From assembly GCA_029961685.1 (NCBI GenBank), contig JARWKL010000005.1, positions 62,001-126,000 on the forward strand: DNA of 64,000 bases, read 5' to 3'. Made by a program: the position numbers and the translations under genes. This stretch comes from Aristolochia californica (lineage: Eukaryota > Streptophyta > Magnoliopsida > Piperales > Aristolochiaceae). Below the pieces are notes generated by a model. It saw only the letters and a list, made by a program, of their open reading frames with translations. It searched no databases and had not been told where the DNA came from. Below are positions 24,801 through 35,473 of the stretch, in pieces (within the stretch, counting starts at the first letter, position 1; the number at the start of each line of letters is the position of its first letter).

Positions 24801-27800
24801 TAAAGTAATATATAAATATAAAAGCTAAAAAACATTACTAAACAGAGGCAAACAAATATGAATCCCTAAAAAACAAGGCATTGGAGAGAGACCATCTCAC
24901 ACGAGGGTGTCATCCAACTGGTTGAATAGTATGCACACAAGTGTTTTCAAATTGAGAGGCAACATTAAAAAGGCAAACTCTTCAAAGTAGTAAGCAGCAT
25001 CCACGGAGGACGTATATGCCCAGATTTCAAACTAATCACCTTCAACTAAAAGGGGACCAAAGAATAAGCACAAAGAGCCTAAGACAATGAAGACGACCTC
25101 ACATCTCAGCCTTCAGATGCCTAAGTGGAGTGGAACATAAATAAGTCTCCTATCAAGTAATATTTAACATCTTCACCTCCACCGATTGCCCCTTGGTCAC
25201 CTCTAGAACATCCAACAAAATTTAAGTTCAGGCATCCTTCATTAGGGTTTAGGGGAGTCCATGCATAGGCAATATCAAGTCTTGAATCAAAGAAAATCAT
25301 TACAGCCCTCCAAATGCCTTGAGTAATAGTTCCAGAGAAATGACAAATTAAGAAGCTCAACACCCCAAAAGAGACCATAAGGTAGACTAAATCAATCACC
25401 TTCCCAATTGTACTAACCCTTCCCTCAAAGGTGCTAGTAGTTTTCTCCTTCCAAATCTCCTAATTAATTGCTGCAAAAGATAAACGCCTCAAGATTTTAC
25501 CAATGTTCAGGAACAGTTGAAAGTTGTAGGAGGGCATCGAAAAAGGTGGGACCAAACGTTTTGAAGATTTTTCCAAATATTAAAATGATGGGACAGCAAA
25601 TAAGTGAATCATTGATTGTAATCTTTCAAGGGCTGCTTTTCCAAAATGAAGTTAATTTCATCATTATTCCAAAAAATAGATTATTTAGTAAGCATTAGCT
25701 ACCCAAAAGATAATCTTGATTGAATTCAGTTGCTATAAAGGTAGCATGCATTTACATCTTGATCAAGAAAAACTAAATCAGCTTACCTTCATGTATTTTT
25801 GGTTTAATTCATCCCTTTCTTAGTCCTGAATTCCTAGTGGTCTTCCATCATCTTACTTGTGTTATGTTCATTTGATCCAAAATATTGTAGAAGGCCCATC
25901 ATCAGCACCACCACAACTTTATAACATTTGTAATGGATTTAGCCTCTTGACACAGCTTGCCAATTTTTTACCTACGGCTTACTCAAACACTAAGAGAGAG
26001 GGTTAGCATCAATCCATGATAAAGGATTGATAAAAATTGATAAGAAAATTAAGCTTAATAAAACTTTTCCTATAAATCATCTCTTTATAGGTTATTACCA
26101 CAATAAGAAATAAAATCTGACCAACTCCTATCCTCAAGGTGAAGAGAAGAAAAAAACAGTTCCCTATCATACAGATAAGATGTGAAAAATCACTTGCCTC
26201 CTTTGAGTCCACCATAACACCATGGAAATTATTTGTATAATAATAATAATAAGTACATAATAAACATAGGGGGTATTTTTTTAAAAAAAGTATATAAGGA
26301 GTGTTTCTTTATCAAAAAGATATTTCGTTTATCTCATCTTGGCACTAAAAACTAGGTTGTAGTTAGTCCATTTTCAACACAAGCAATCACTACTAGAAAA
26401 CTTGTAAACAGGAAAAAAGTAATATGTGGAGAATGTTCTTAAATAAAGTGGTTACAAATTAGTCATAAGGCACAAAAGATTTTCGTCAAAACTGACAATA
26501 ATCCACCATTGCTTTCTTCAAATTTTCTTCACGAGTTCCATGAATGACATGTTCAGCTTTCCCCTAATCCTACTTTGCACTTCAACCAATAACAACAAGA
26601 CTCTCCACACAGGTGCATATAAGGCCAACTTTAACATGTCAAACCATCTCAACAGCCTACAGATTTCTGTTACTCCTTTGTGTTAGCTGGTATGCAAACT
26701 GGGTAGTTTTATTTCCTATTTCTGTCATGTACGATCTCAATTTTTATATGTTTGCCATTGTCATTTTCAGAAACAAAATGCTTCTTCACAATGTTCTTTG
26801 CATAAAGAATAGCCGTTTAAGTAACCATCCTGTAAAATTCTGCACTCATCCTCTTAAAAATGTGTCTATTGCTCAACACTTCACCAACACAAACATAGTA
26901 GGAGATCTTAAGCCTAAGCTCAACAACTGTTGTCTAGACCTCAAGCCCTTGCTTCAATTCCAGCTTCTACCCACAAAAAAAAAAAAAAAAAAAAAGATAA
27001 GTTTAGATTACACACTTATTAACGCTAGTTGCAGCTTAAATCACACAACTAGAACTGCCAACTCTCTCACTGATTCATTAGATAAAAATGTAAGTGACCT
27101 GCCTATACCTTATTGAGGCAAATCCATGACCTTGTAATTGATGCTATTCCTTTTTGGTTCTTTAGATAGCAGTCTGTATCTTTTCTTCATCTTCCAATGA
27201 ACTTCATCACCATTCAGAGGCAAAATAATTTTACATTAAATAAGGAGACATTTTCTCAAGACTAACCAAGTCCGTGGAACACATGCCAAATAAATCAGTT
27301 GGTTCAGATAGATCGAAACTGATACAGATCCTTGTTGCACCCCAATTGAGAAATTGGAAGTATCGAATTAATCTTGTTCAAGAGTCAGAAAGCAAAAAGT
27401 GGCTGAGATTGCTGGTGTATTGTTCTAACAAGGTTAACGTCGTCTTCAGGTACAATGGGGGAAGCGTACAAGTGTGCATTGACTCATGTGATTGGGTCAT
27501 TATATAGTTCAGACAGCTTTAGACAGTATTTAGGGCATAAAGAAGTAATGTTCCATTTTGAAGTTTTTTTGAGAGGCAATCATCGCACAAATTAGTGTCA
27601 TTCTAGTCACATCTTTGCATGATGGGTTCAATAGATAGATATCTTTACAAAGCTGTTACTGCCCTCAAATAAGAGAAGTGCTTCACGTAAGTGGAAGCAC
27701 AGATTAAACATCCTCAGAGACTCAAGAATCCAATGTGGAAGAAGTGAACAAATGAAACTCATTTTGAAGAGATTATGACACGGTCTGCCGTGTCAGTAAT

Positions 27801-28079
27801 ATGCACTACAGGGACAAAGGGTTTCCAGGGTAGAAATGGACACGATAGTAGATCGACTGACAAAATTGATAAATAGCAAACAGGTATTCTCATCATTTCC
27901 ACCAGAGCTCTATCTCTGCCACTGCACAATACTTGTAATTTAAAAATCAAGAGAAAAGAACAACAAAGTAAAGTCATAGCATGGAGTAAAGAGTCAAGAG
28001 TCCATGATTCCGCTTACCCGATCTGCAAACTTGCCAACGAGAAAAGGTGCTGATTCTCGCGGCTCCCCATCGTGGGTCT
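18880..28079 (-). CDS. unrecognised multi-pass membrane protein, micro-exon gene
   Basis: I do not recognise this family. Exons were assembled on the minus strand from splice sites and phase: 28079-28018, 27931-27903 (29 nt), 24004-23863, 23783-23493, 22786-22633, 22499-21099, 20905 to about 20829, 19064-19039 (26 nt) and 18949-18880 (stop TAG). The first exons give ESAPFLVGKFADR then YCAVAEIELW, which continues into DLQSYLSHLSLFLAPESN with the Trp codon split across the junction. The middle is soluble and basic (NSKTRRNRKDLAKGF). The large exon begins EKFYDAQDD, carries PSTPPPFGPYKRRKITVC, which looks like a nuclear-localisation-type patch, and then has many hydrophobic helices rich in Trp and Leu (LWPIWFILSVVW, LLWPIFWAFWEIL). 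The deduced tail is basic (ERRKPHPNK). The start is unresolved: an upstream frame (28334-28188) ends in FRYQ but is one base out of phase with the first listed exon. The last three exons are less certain than the five central ones. Confidence 0.65.
19730..19915 (-). other. protein-like relic in a large intron
   Basis: A minus-strand frame of about 55 codons, ending at the TGA at 19732-19730, reads RSEEGINIFLSDKYN and further KEGCAKCYLVILKF. It looks protein-like rather than random, but I cannot place it. It sits in the proposed intron 19065-20828 of the membrane-protein gene, so a decayed mobile-element protein is the simplest guess. Confidence 0.25.
23121..23416. repeat. 148-bp tandem duplication in an intron
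   Basis: Two adjacent copies, about 23121-23268 and 23269-23416, share long identical blocks such as GAATTGAGATGGCAGAAGTG and end with GGAAGATTTATGT. Copy 1 contains an A-run (23208-23226) that is much shorter in copy 2. The duplication lies inside the intron between exons 23783-23493 and 22786-22633 of the membrane-protein gene. Confidence 0.9.
24730..25650 (-). pseudogene. LINE ORF2 C-terminal remnant (zf-RVT/RNase H)
   Basis: On the minus strand several frames carry pieces of the C-terminal end of a plant non-LTR retrotransposon polyprotein. Around 25640-25490 there is GKIFKTFGPTFFDALLQL, like the region after the zf-RVT domain. Around 25400-25320 there is VIDLVYLMVSFGVLSF, like the linker. 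At 25260-25185 there is NPNEGCLNLNFVGCSRGDQG, which matches the start of the RNase H domain (usually PP.G..KLNFDGASKGNPG). The frames are interrupted by stops. A T-run at 24745-24764 on the + strand may mark the poly(A) tail. It lies in the large intron 24005-27902 of the membrane-protein gene, in the same orientation as that gene. Confidence 0.7.
26972..26994 (+). repeat. poly(A) run
   Basis: An A-run of about 21 bases is followed by AGATAAG. It lies in the same intron as the LINE remnant but on the opposite strand, and could be the tail of another retroposed piece. Nothing recognisable precedes it, and the frame at 26613-27116 does not look like a real protein. Confidence 0.6.
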
Positions 28080-30650
28080 CTATGATCGCAGCAAAGAAAT
28101 GGAATGAACATAGCGGTTGGTCCAATTATGCATTTGCAAGAAAAAAAAAAGATGGGAAAGGAAATAATGACAAGCAAAAGTAATGACCTGGTAACGGAAA
28201 GCTATCAATGCGATTCCATGGAAGGGTGCAAAGTGTAAGGGCTTATAAGAGGTACGACAGTCGTCATGGGAGGAGATCGAAGATGAGTAGAGATGGACGG
28301 ACGAGAAGTCGCGCGGGGCGCGGGTACAGAGCATGGAACAAGAAGGAGAAGAAGAAGACGGATAAATGTTATGATAGAAACGTGAAGAGATGGAAGGAGA
28401 AAGAGGGCAGAGCAGCAGAGGCTCTGCATGTTACCCACATAATGCACAAGCTCTCTCCCACTCTCTCTCTCTCTCATTATTTTCTCTCTCTACGATTATT
28501 GCAGCATTCGCTTCGCTTGCAAGGCGTGTCGGGGAGATGCCTCCAGTAAGGGACACGTCCAAGATGTCATTTATTCAAGACCCATCAGTTTATCTCCCAC
28601 AAGCTCGATTCCCATGTCCCGTCTCCCAAATCTGAATCTGAGCTTCCAACAGAAAATTTCGAAAAAACTTTAATGAAAACAATGGAGAATAAACGGAGGA
28701 AGGAAAGTCAGGTAACAGAAAAAGAGATGAGAGCGTGTTAAGGATTCTGCTCCTTACTTCGTTTGCTCTATTTTAATGAGGGGCAGAAGCAGGCGGAGAC
28801 GGGTGCCAGAGACGAAGCAATAGTTCCACTTCCACGGACAAAGCCAGACGCGAGAGAGGTGAGTCGGGGACGATGGATAGACTTGGAAGGAGGGGGAGGA
28901 AGCAGTCCAGAGTCCAGAGCGGCCCGGGAAGCACTTTTCCAAGTTTTCAGTTAACGACGCTGTTTGGCGCGTCAGAAATTCTGACGGCGCGACGTTGACG
29001 GTTAGCATCGGCGCAGAAGCCGCGGCTTTGAGTGCGGGAGTGGTGCACACCAGCTCGTCGCCTTCTCGAGTCGCTTCGGACTGACACGAAAGCATTATTC
29101 AGAAGCACGCTGTGCCTGGCGCGAAACTTTTCCTGGTGGGAGGGTCAGCAGTGCGCTTTTTGCGCGTTTTTGCCCTTTTACCGGTGCAGGAGGGGAGGCC
29201 CCGTCTTTCTATACTCTTTACTTGGTGATACGGCTTATATGGGATAGGAAGTATATCTATCGGTATAACCAACAGGTATCGAATTTCAGGCTACTCGATA
29301 CACATCGGAAAACTAACACAGCCACCACCCACCGGATAATAATTGGAATGTAGAAACCACGATCCTCAAATTGAAATTTCCTCATGCCCACAAAGCAAGA
29401 AGCTGGGTGATGAAACAATCGAGGTGGACGTCAGACCACACTGCCACAATCCAGTAAGGAGACGAAATTCGTAACTCATTATTCCCATACACTAATGAGA
29501 GCTTAATCTTTTTTATGATGTTTTTTGCTACATAGGAGGTTTAATAAGAGGTCTTATGTTCACAAACTTAAAAGAAAACTTATTTAATATTAATCTGCTT
29601 ACATATTTCGTGTTTCTGTAAGGCACGACAGTGACTTTCATCTGCTAAATCAATCATTTGGAAGCTAAATGAAACAAACAAACAACAACAACAACAACAA
29701 AAAATGAAAAAAATAAAAAGGAGACTGATCAGATGAACAAACTCCAAGGTCATATAGTGACCCTTCAGTCGTCACGAATTTTCTCAAGTGAGCTTCAAAA
29801 CAATTACTTCGGATCTTCAGGTTATTATTACTTTGCATTTCGAAGCACTTGCAGTGCAGTTATTGATCAACGAGTCAAAACAAGCTCCCATGAAAACTTT
29901 TTCTTTGATAAGTTTCTTCTCCACCATCAAGTCGTTACTTCTATTGCGCTGAAAAAGCAACCTCTTCAAAGCCTCTAAAAGCAATTCAACCGAAACCATC
30001 AACCCATTATTTCATCTTCTTCGGTCTTGAGCAGAGCGCAGGCGTGAATTTTTCATCTACCGAGGTCACAGAGTAGGAGGAAGGTGTACAGAAAAAAAAA
30101 GGTGTTTAAATTTAAAGAGCGAAATTCCTCGAAAGAAGAGTTATCAACAGCTGTGTTCAGGCATTGCGTAGCTCTAAAGAAGGATTCACTGTCAAGTGCC
30201 CAAACAACAGAAGAAAAAAAAAGAACTTTGCCCCCTCCCCCCATGTGGCTCTCCCATTTGTATATTGCTGCATATTTTTTCCTAGGAGTCCTAACAAAGG
30301 ATGGCTACGAGGGGGGATTTGGTGGGCGATTTGGGGGCCCTGTTTCAGCCTCCAGTTCCCACTTTGGAAGACAGCTGAATCGAAAGCAAGGATGGAAAGC
30401 GTCAGCTCTATCATCACCACCCAGAACCAGAGATAAGAAAATCTTCAACTGGTTTAACATGTTCATCCCCTACCTTCTCCTCTCGCTTTGATTAATAACA
30501 GAGACATGCTTAAAGGGGAACAGGATCAATGATCAAACCTTGAGCTGGCACCAAACCCCGCTTTCCAAACGTGATTAAAATGATGGGGAGAATGACAATG
30601 AACCTCGAACCCATCATCTAACGCTACTGCTCAAATTCTGGGGCACAAGG
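28080..30650. other. 5' flank of the membrane-protein gene; intergenic
   Basis: 28080-28334 (minus) probably holds the first exon or 5' leader of the membrane-protein gene, with a donor at CAG|GTCATT (exon end 28188) and an intron of about 108 nt to 28080. From 28440 to 28500 there is a CT-rich tract. Further right I see no supportable gene. The frames at 28754-29247 and 30053-30491 have no recognisable domain. There is a (CAA)n-like run near 29680-29700. Confidence 0.4.
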
Positions 30651-31139
30651 ATGAGCAGGAGCAGGGAGGCGAGAAGAAGCCAAAGCGACCGGCGGAAGCA
30701 GCAGGAGCAAGAGAGGTACAGAACCTGCGGCGCTCTGTGCTGCGGTTGCCGGTTCAGCGTCTCGTCTGCGGAGGATATTCGCGAGAGGGTGGAGCCGTCG
30801 TCGAGGTTGGCGCATACTTTGGTCCAGGAACGGCTGGAAGAGATGGTGAGAGGGAAGGAGCTGGGTGAGCAGTGGAGGAAGAAGAAGAGCAAGGAGAAGG
30901 AGAAGGTCTTCGAAAAGAAGAGATGCATAATAATGATAGCCATGGACAAGTACTCGGAGGATCCCATTGAAGATTTTCGAGAGTCGATGACTGAGGTGAT
31001 AACATGGAAGGGGATTGGGGAGGCGAGGGAGCTGCGCTGCCTCCTGAATTGCTACATGTCCATGAACTCGGAGGAGTGTAGGCCTGTTATACTGCGAGCC
31101 TTCCATGAGGTCTGCGCGCAGCTCTTCATGAGCTATTGA
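30651..31139 (+). CDS. OVATE family protein (transcriptional repressor)
   Basis: An intronless frame of 162 residues. The C-terminal half is the OVATE (DUF623) domain: CIIMIAMDKYSEDPIEDFRE at about residues 91-110, continuing through LRCLLNCYMSMNSEECRPV and ILRAFHEVCAQLF, followed by SY and the stop. The family consists of plant nuclear repressors that interact with TALE homeodomain proteins and affect organ shape. The N-terminal half has a cysteine-containing segment (YRTCGALCCGCRFSVSSAED) and a Lys/Glu-rich stretch just before the domain. The length is at the short end for the family. The start is the first ATG in the frame; the domain itself is intact. Subfamily is not assigned. Confidence 0.92.
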   Translation: MSRSREARRSQSDRRKQQEQERYRTCGALCCGCRFSVSSAEDIRERVEPSSRLAHTLVQERLEEMVRGKELGEQWRKKKSKEKEKVFEKKRCIIMIAMDKYSEDPIEDFRESMTEVITWKGIGEARELRCLLNCYMSMNSEECRPVILRAFHEVCAQLFMSY

Positions 31140-33341
31140 AGTGGCCCAAGACCTTGTATCCACCTCCACCATGTCAACTACACATTTCCATCTCCTCTCC
31201 TATAAGTTCACATTTATATGACATTGTTAAAAGTTTTGGATCAAATTAGCTGCATTTCACAAGTAATAAACACAATCTTTTTAAGGGAGACGAGCATACC
31301 ACAACAAGTGAAGATTAGTGAAGAGCAGGGCGAGCAAGCTATTTAGTGAAATTGAAACCTGTCCCTATGTCAAAGAATTTAAATTTCGTTCATTTTTCAT
31401 AAGAATTTAGGTAATTCATTTTCACGCACTAATGAGTTTCAAATCACTTTCACTAATGAAAACACTTTCAACCTCAATTTTCCTTGCACACAAAGCCTTA
31501 GTTAAATCTACTTACATTCACCTGCATGAGCTTGACAATGTCGATGGGTAAGCTTTTTCCACATAATTTTTATATTTAAATTAATTATATTTTAAAACAA
31601 CTAACCACTTAAAGAGACTTATTACTCAAGTTTAAAACCCTTGAATCACATAAACCTTTCGCTAGACTTCCCAAACCGATTTACCCTATGCTAAATTTGT
31701 GCCATGCAATCCATTGGCCAAATTCGATCAAAACAACATGATATATCCTAAACCAAAACATGTACACGTGCCTACTTTGCTAGAAAATAAAATACTCATA
31801 ACCATAGTGATCACACAATGTCATATTGAAATTACCTAAAGGCGGGCATATGGGCACTAGGCCACTTGTGGGACACAACAATATTGATGTCACATGGGGT
31901 GGGGCCTCTTACACCAATTCCACAAAAGCTCAACTAGCTACATTTCCCTATAAATATTGATGTCACGTACATATTTTATTTTATATACAATTACTTAAGC
32001 GAAGGGGTCACTTTTTGTAAGGAACCAAAACACACTTATTTTATTAGAATTTAAAATAATATAATATTAATTAAAATATATTTTTAGTCATTTATTTGTA
32101 CTATCATATTTAAAAAATATTTAACTGATGTTTTTAAGATTTACCCTAAAAATTTGAAAGAAAAAATGTTCCTTCCAAGTACTAGCTCCAAAAATTTGTG
32201 GGGGGGTAGAGAGACCTTCCACTCTCAAGTCTTACCTTAGAGCAAACAGCCAAAGAAGAAGATGAAAGGGTCCTTGTCTCGGTATGGGGTACCATTCATT
32301 TTCATGGGGAGACCACCCAAAATGGGGATTAAAATTAATTGCTTTAGTTTAAATACCCTTTTTAATTTAAAATAAAATCCCCTACATTTTTTTTATTTTT
32401 TTCAGTTTTTGAGTAATAATATCATAAGGATGTTAACGAGGTTTAAATGTGAGTTTCAACTGGGTCAATTTTGGGCAGAAGGACCCACCCTGATGCAGGT
32501 CACAGCACATCTGGCACATCCACAGAAAAAGAAAGGTGAAAAATGGGAGCAGGAAGAATCTTTGCACAGGGAACAGTACAGCTCAAATGGGTTGAAAATT
32601 TTGTTGTAGATCATCCCCTGCTGCCCCCAAAGCCTCTTCCTGTGGCTCTGCATCATTGGAGCCAGAAAAGAAGACGACGAATACATCCCTCTCTCTATCC
32701 CCCTTTGTATCATCTCTATATTTGTCCTACAAATTTTTTCTTCCAAGCAAACGGAAGCTCAAATCCGCTCAAAGCGTCGTTTTTCTTCCCTTTTTCTTTC
32801 GAAGAACGCTCGATGCTTCGTTGAATTAACATCACTGTTTTTTTCATAGCAGGAGAAATTTCTGCTCTACTGGCTGTAGCGACTCCTCTTTTATTGTTTC
32901 GACAGCGACTCTTGTCACCATGAATGCCAATACGATGTTCAAGTAGAACTGATCAACAACCCACTACAGCCTTAAATTCCAAAGCACTGTATCCACACAA
33001 AATATAGATTTTACTAATCTGGCGAAAACAAGAGTACAAATGTGAATAAATAGCAGAAAGATCTCCAGTCGTTCATCGGGTTTTAATTACAATGGATATC
33101 AAGTCAACAAAAACACAAAAAGCGTCGAATTACGCTACCACCTGTTCATATACCAATAATCTCCACTCCTATCTACCCACCCAGGAGAGAAATAAATTAC
33201 GAAGAACGGAATGCCCAAAAATGGACGCAACTACTGCTGCTGCTGACCACGATGATTACATATGCTTCACCGATGTCGTCGCTGCTCCCTCTCCTCTGCT
33301 CTAATCTGAAATGCGTATGGTTAGCTCTCTCGACTCACCTG
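31140..33341. other. AT-rich intergenic
   Basis: No gene is supported. The segment is strongly AT-rich, and AATATTGATGTCAC occurs twice (near 31881 and 31956), which suggests an old duplicated or mobile segment. The right end, 33100-33341, should contain the 3' UTR of the glucanase on the minus strand. The frames at 32409-32824 show no domain. Confidence 0.4.
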
Positions 33342-35361
33342 TCAGTCACTTTCCCCAGTGGGCAAAGCGCATTTCCCAAACTCTGCGTTTTCCAAACAAG
33401 AGAAAATGCAGAAAAATTAGCTTTCTTGGAAGTTCATTCAAAGCTTTAAGTTTGAAATTAGTTTGAAAACAATCTGAAAGAAAAAAAAAAAAAAATAGAA
33501 GATTGAGGAAGAAGAATATACAGGGCGCTCCACGCTAGCATGGGCCCTGTACGTGACAGGAACGCGGTTGACCTCTTTCGCCCTTATCAACTTTTTTCAC
33601 TTTTGCTCTTTCCACAGGTAAACAAGCAGACTGCCGTATTTTCAACGCACCATGCGCATGCAAGCAAATCACTACCCGCTAAGGCTAATGTGTGCCTCCG
33701 ATGTCTTCGACGTGCGGTCGGAGGGAAGTTGAAGAGGAATGGGGAAGAAGAGGAAAAGGGGAAGATGAAGAGAATACGTACTGGGTAGCTGAGTGACGAC
33801 GTAAGCGGCGCCCTGGAAGTCGCAGGTGCCGATGCCTCGACCCTTCTTCTGGTAATAACTGTTGAACGCGTACGAAGCGTGAGCCTCCATGGTGTTGGGG
33901 TCGTAGCAGTTGGCTCCCGGCTGGATCTGCCGGCAGTCTGCGCCTCCCTCGCCGCAGGCATAGTCTAGCGCCACCTTCAGCTTCTTCTCCCCCACCTTTC
34001 CGTTCGCAACGCACCACGTCTGCCCCGAGGAGCTCGTCGACACGGCTGCCCCTCCGTCTTTCTCCTTCGGCTTCCCTTCCCTCTTCACCGCCTCCTCCGT
34101 CAGCGGGATGTCGTACACCTTCTCCTCGTTCGGGTAGAAGAGCCCGTAGTTACGCTCCGACGTCGGCCCAGGCTTATTGTTCTCGTTGAAGAGAGCGAAC
34201 AGGTAGACGTCGAGGTCTGCCTTGGGCCGCAGCGGCGTCCCGGCTCCCGACAGGATATGGCGAATCAGGTTGCCGTTGTAGGCCGCGGCGTTGCTCGTGC
34301 TCGCACCGGTTTCTTTCTCGTCTCCCTTAGACGGCCACCCCGTTTCCGTCACCACCAGTTTCACGTCGTCGTACTTAAGCGCCGACATCGCCGCGAACAC
34401 CGCGTCGATCTGAGCGTCAAAGAGGTTCGTGTACCGGAGGCCGCTGCCGGAGTCGACCACTCCGGCGTTAGGATGGAAGAGCGCATAGTCGAGGGAGATG
34501 ACGTCCGCGTTGCCCTCGTAGGCGAAGAAGGGGTAGGCGTTCACCATGAGGTAGGAGCCCGTGCGGCGGAAGAAGTCGAGCATGGGCTTGATGACGGGTT
34601 CCACGAGGTCGGACTTGAAGGCGCCGGCGGAAGAAGGGTAGGAGTTTTGGAGGGCGCTGAGGGCGATGGGGGACGAGACCTTGATGGCTTCGTCGAGCTT
34701 GTACTTGACGAGCGCGGCCTGGACGTTAATCATGGCGGGAACGAGATAGTTGGTCAGGTTGAGAGGGGAGACAAAGACCTCGTTACCGACAGCAATGGCG
34801 TGAATCTGGGTAGCGGGGTAGTAGGCGGCGACGTTCTTCTGAACCCAGTAGTAGGCCTGGGAAGGGCGTTTGGCAACGGCGTAGAGGAGCTCGTTGGGGA
34901 GGGCGACAACGACCTTGATCCCCGTGCCAGAGAGGGAACGGATCACGGAAGAGTCCGTGTCATAGAGCTTCACACGGTCAATCCCCTGCGATTTCAGGAG
35001 CTGAACCACCTTCACTGCAGTCGGAAGGTCATTCGCCACTCGGCCGAAGTTCACCCCTATCGAACCTGCGTCTGTTGCAGAAAAAAAAAAGAACACTACA
35101 TTGTTAACCATTCTGCAAAGCACCCAGAAACAAAAAAAAAACAAAAAATACAGAAAAAAAATCGCCGCTTCAGTTATAGTAAAAAGATCGAAACGCTGCA
35201 ACATTACTACCCATTACCCTTTTTCCAACAAACAATAGAAAAGGAAAACAGAAATGAAGAAGAAAGACAAGATGGAAATATAAGAAGTCACATTTACCAG
35301 CATAAGCGAAGAGAAAGAAGAGGAGAAAGGGAAGTAGAGATGAAAGGGTGAGATTGGCCAT
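33342..35361 (-). CDS. beta-1,3-glucanase, GH17 with X8 (CBM43) domain, secreted
   Basis: Three exons on the minus strand, 35361-35298, 35071-33782 and 33382-33342, give 464 residues. The product cleaves beta-1,3-glucans such as callose in the wall. Exon 1 encodes a signal peptide (MANLTLSSLLPFLLFFLF); the mature part begins near GSIGVNFGRVANDLP. The GH17 acid/base is Glu119 in AVGNEVF and the nucleophile is Glu264 in VVTETGWPSKG. The X8 domain starts near Trp374 (QTWCVANGKVGEKKL) and shows its spaced cysteines (ALDYAC, ADCRQIQPGANCYDP, GTCDF). The last exon of 41 nt supplies KFGKCALPTGESD, which matches the end of the X8 fold. No hydrophobic C-terminal tail follows, so GPI anchoring is not indicated. 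The coding part is much more GC-rich than its surroundings. Confidence 0.95.
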
Positions 35362-35461
35362 GCTCAGCTTTGCTGCAAAGCAGAGGGGGCGAGCGGCTCT
35401 GCTGAAAGCTCAGTTCAAGAGGGAGGAGCGAGGAGCGAACTATCTCTCTCTCTCTCCATGG

Positions 35462-35473
35462 CCTTTTTATAGT
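35462..35473 (-). promoter_or_regulatory. TATA box of the glucanase gene
   Basis: On the minus strand CTATAAAAAGGC lies about 100 bp upstream of the start codon at 35361, at a normal distance for a plant core promoter with a leader of about 70 nt. A CT/GA-rich tract lies between it and the ATG. Confidence 0.6.

Noticed and set aside
26613..27116. 167-codon + frame ending in a lysine run
   Set aside because: The lysines come from a poly(A) run and the rest has intron-like composition; it lies inside an intron of the minus gene.
34257..35351. 364-codon + frame opposite the glucanase
   Set aside because: It is the complement of a GC-rich coding exon; its Val/Gly/Glu-rich product has no domain, and the minus strand has all GH17 catalytic motifs.
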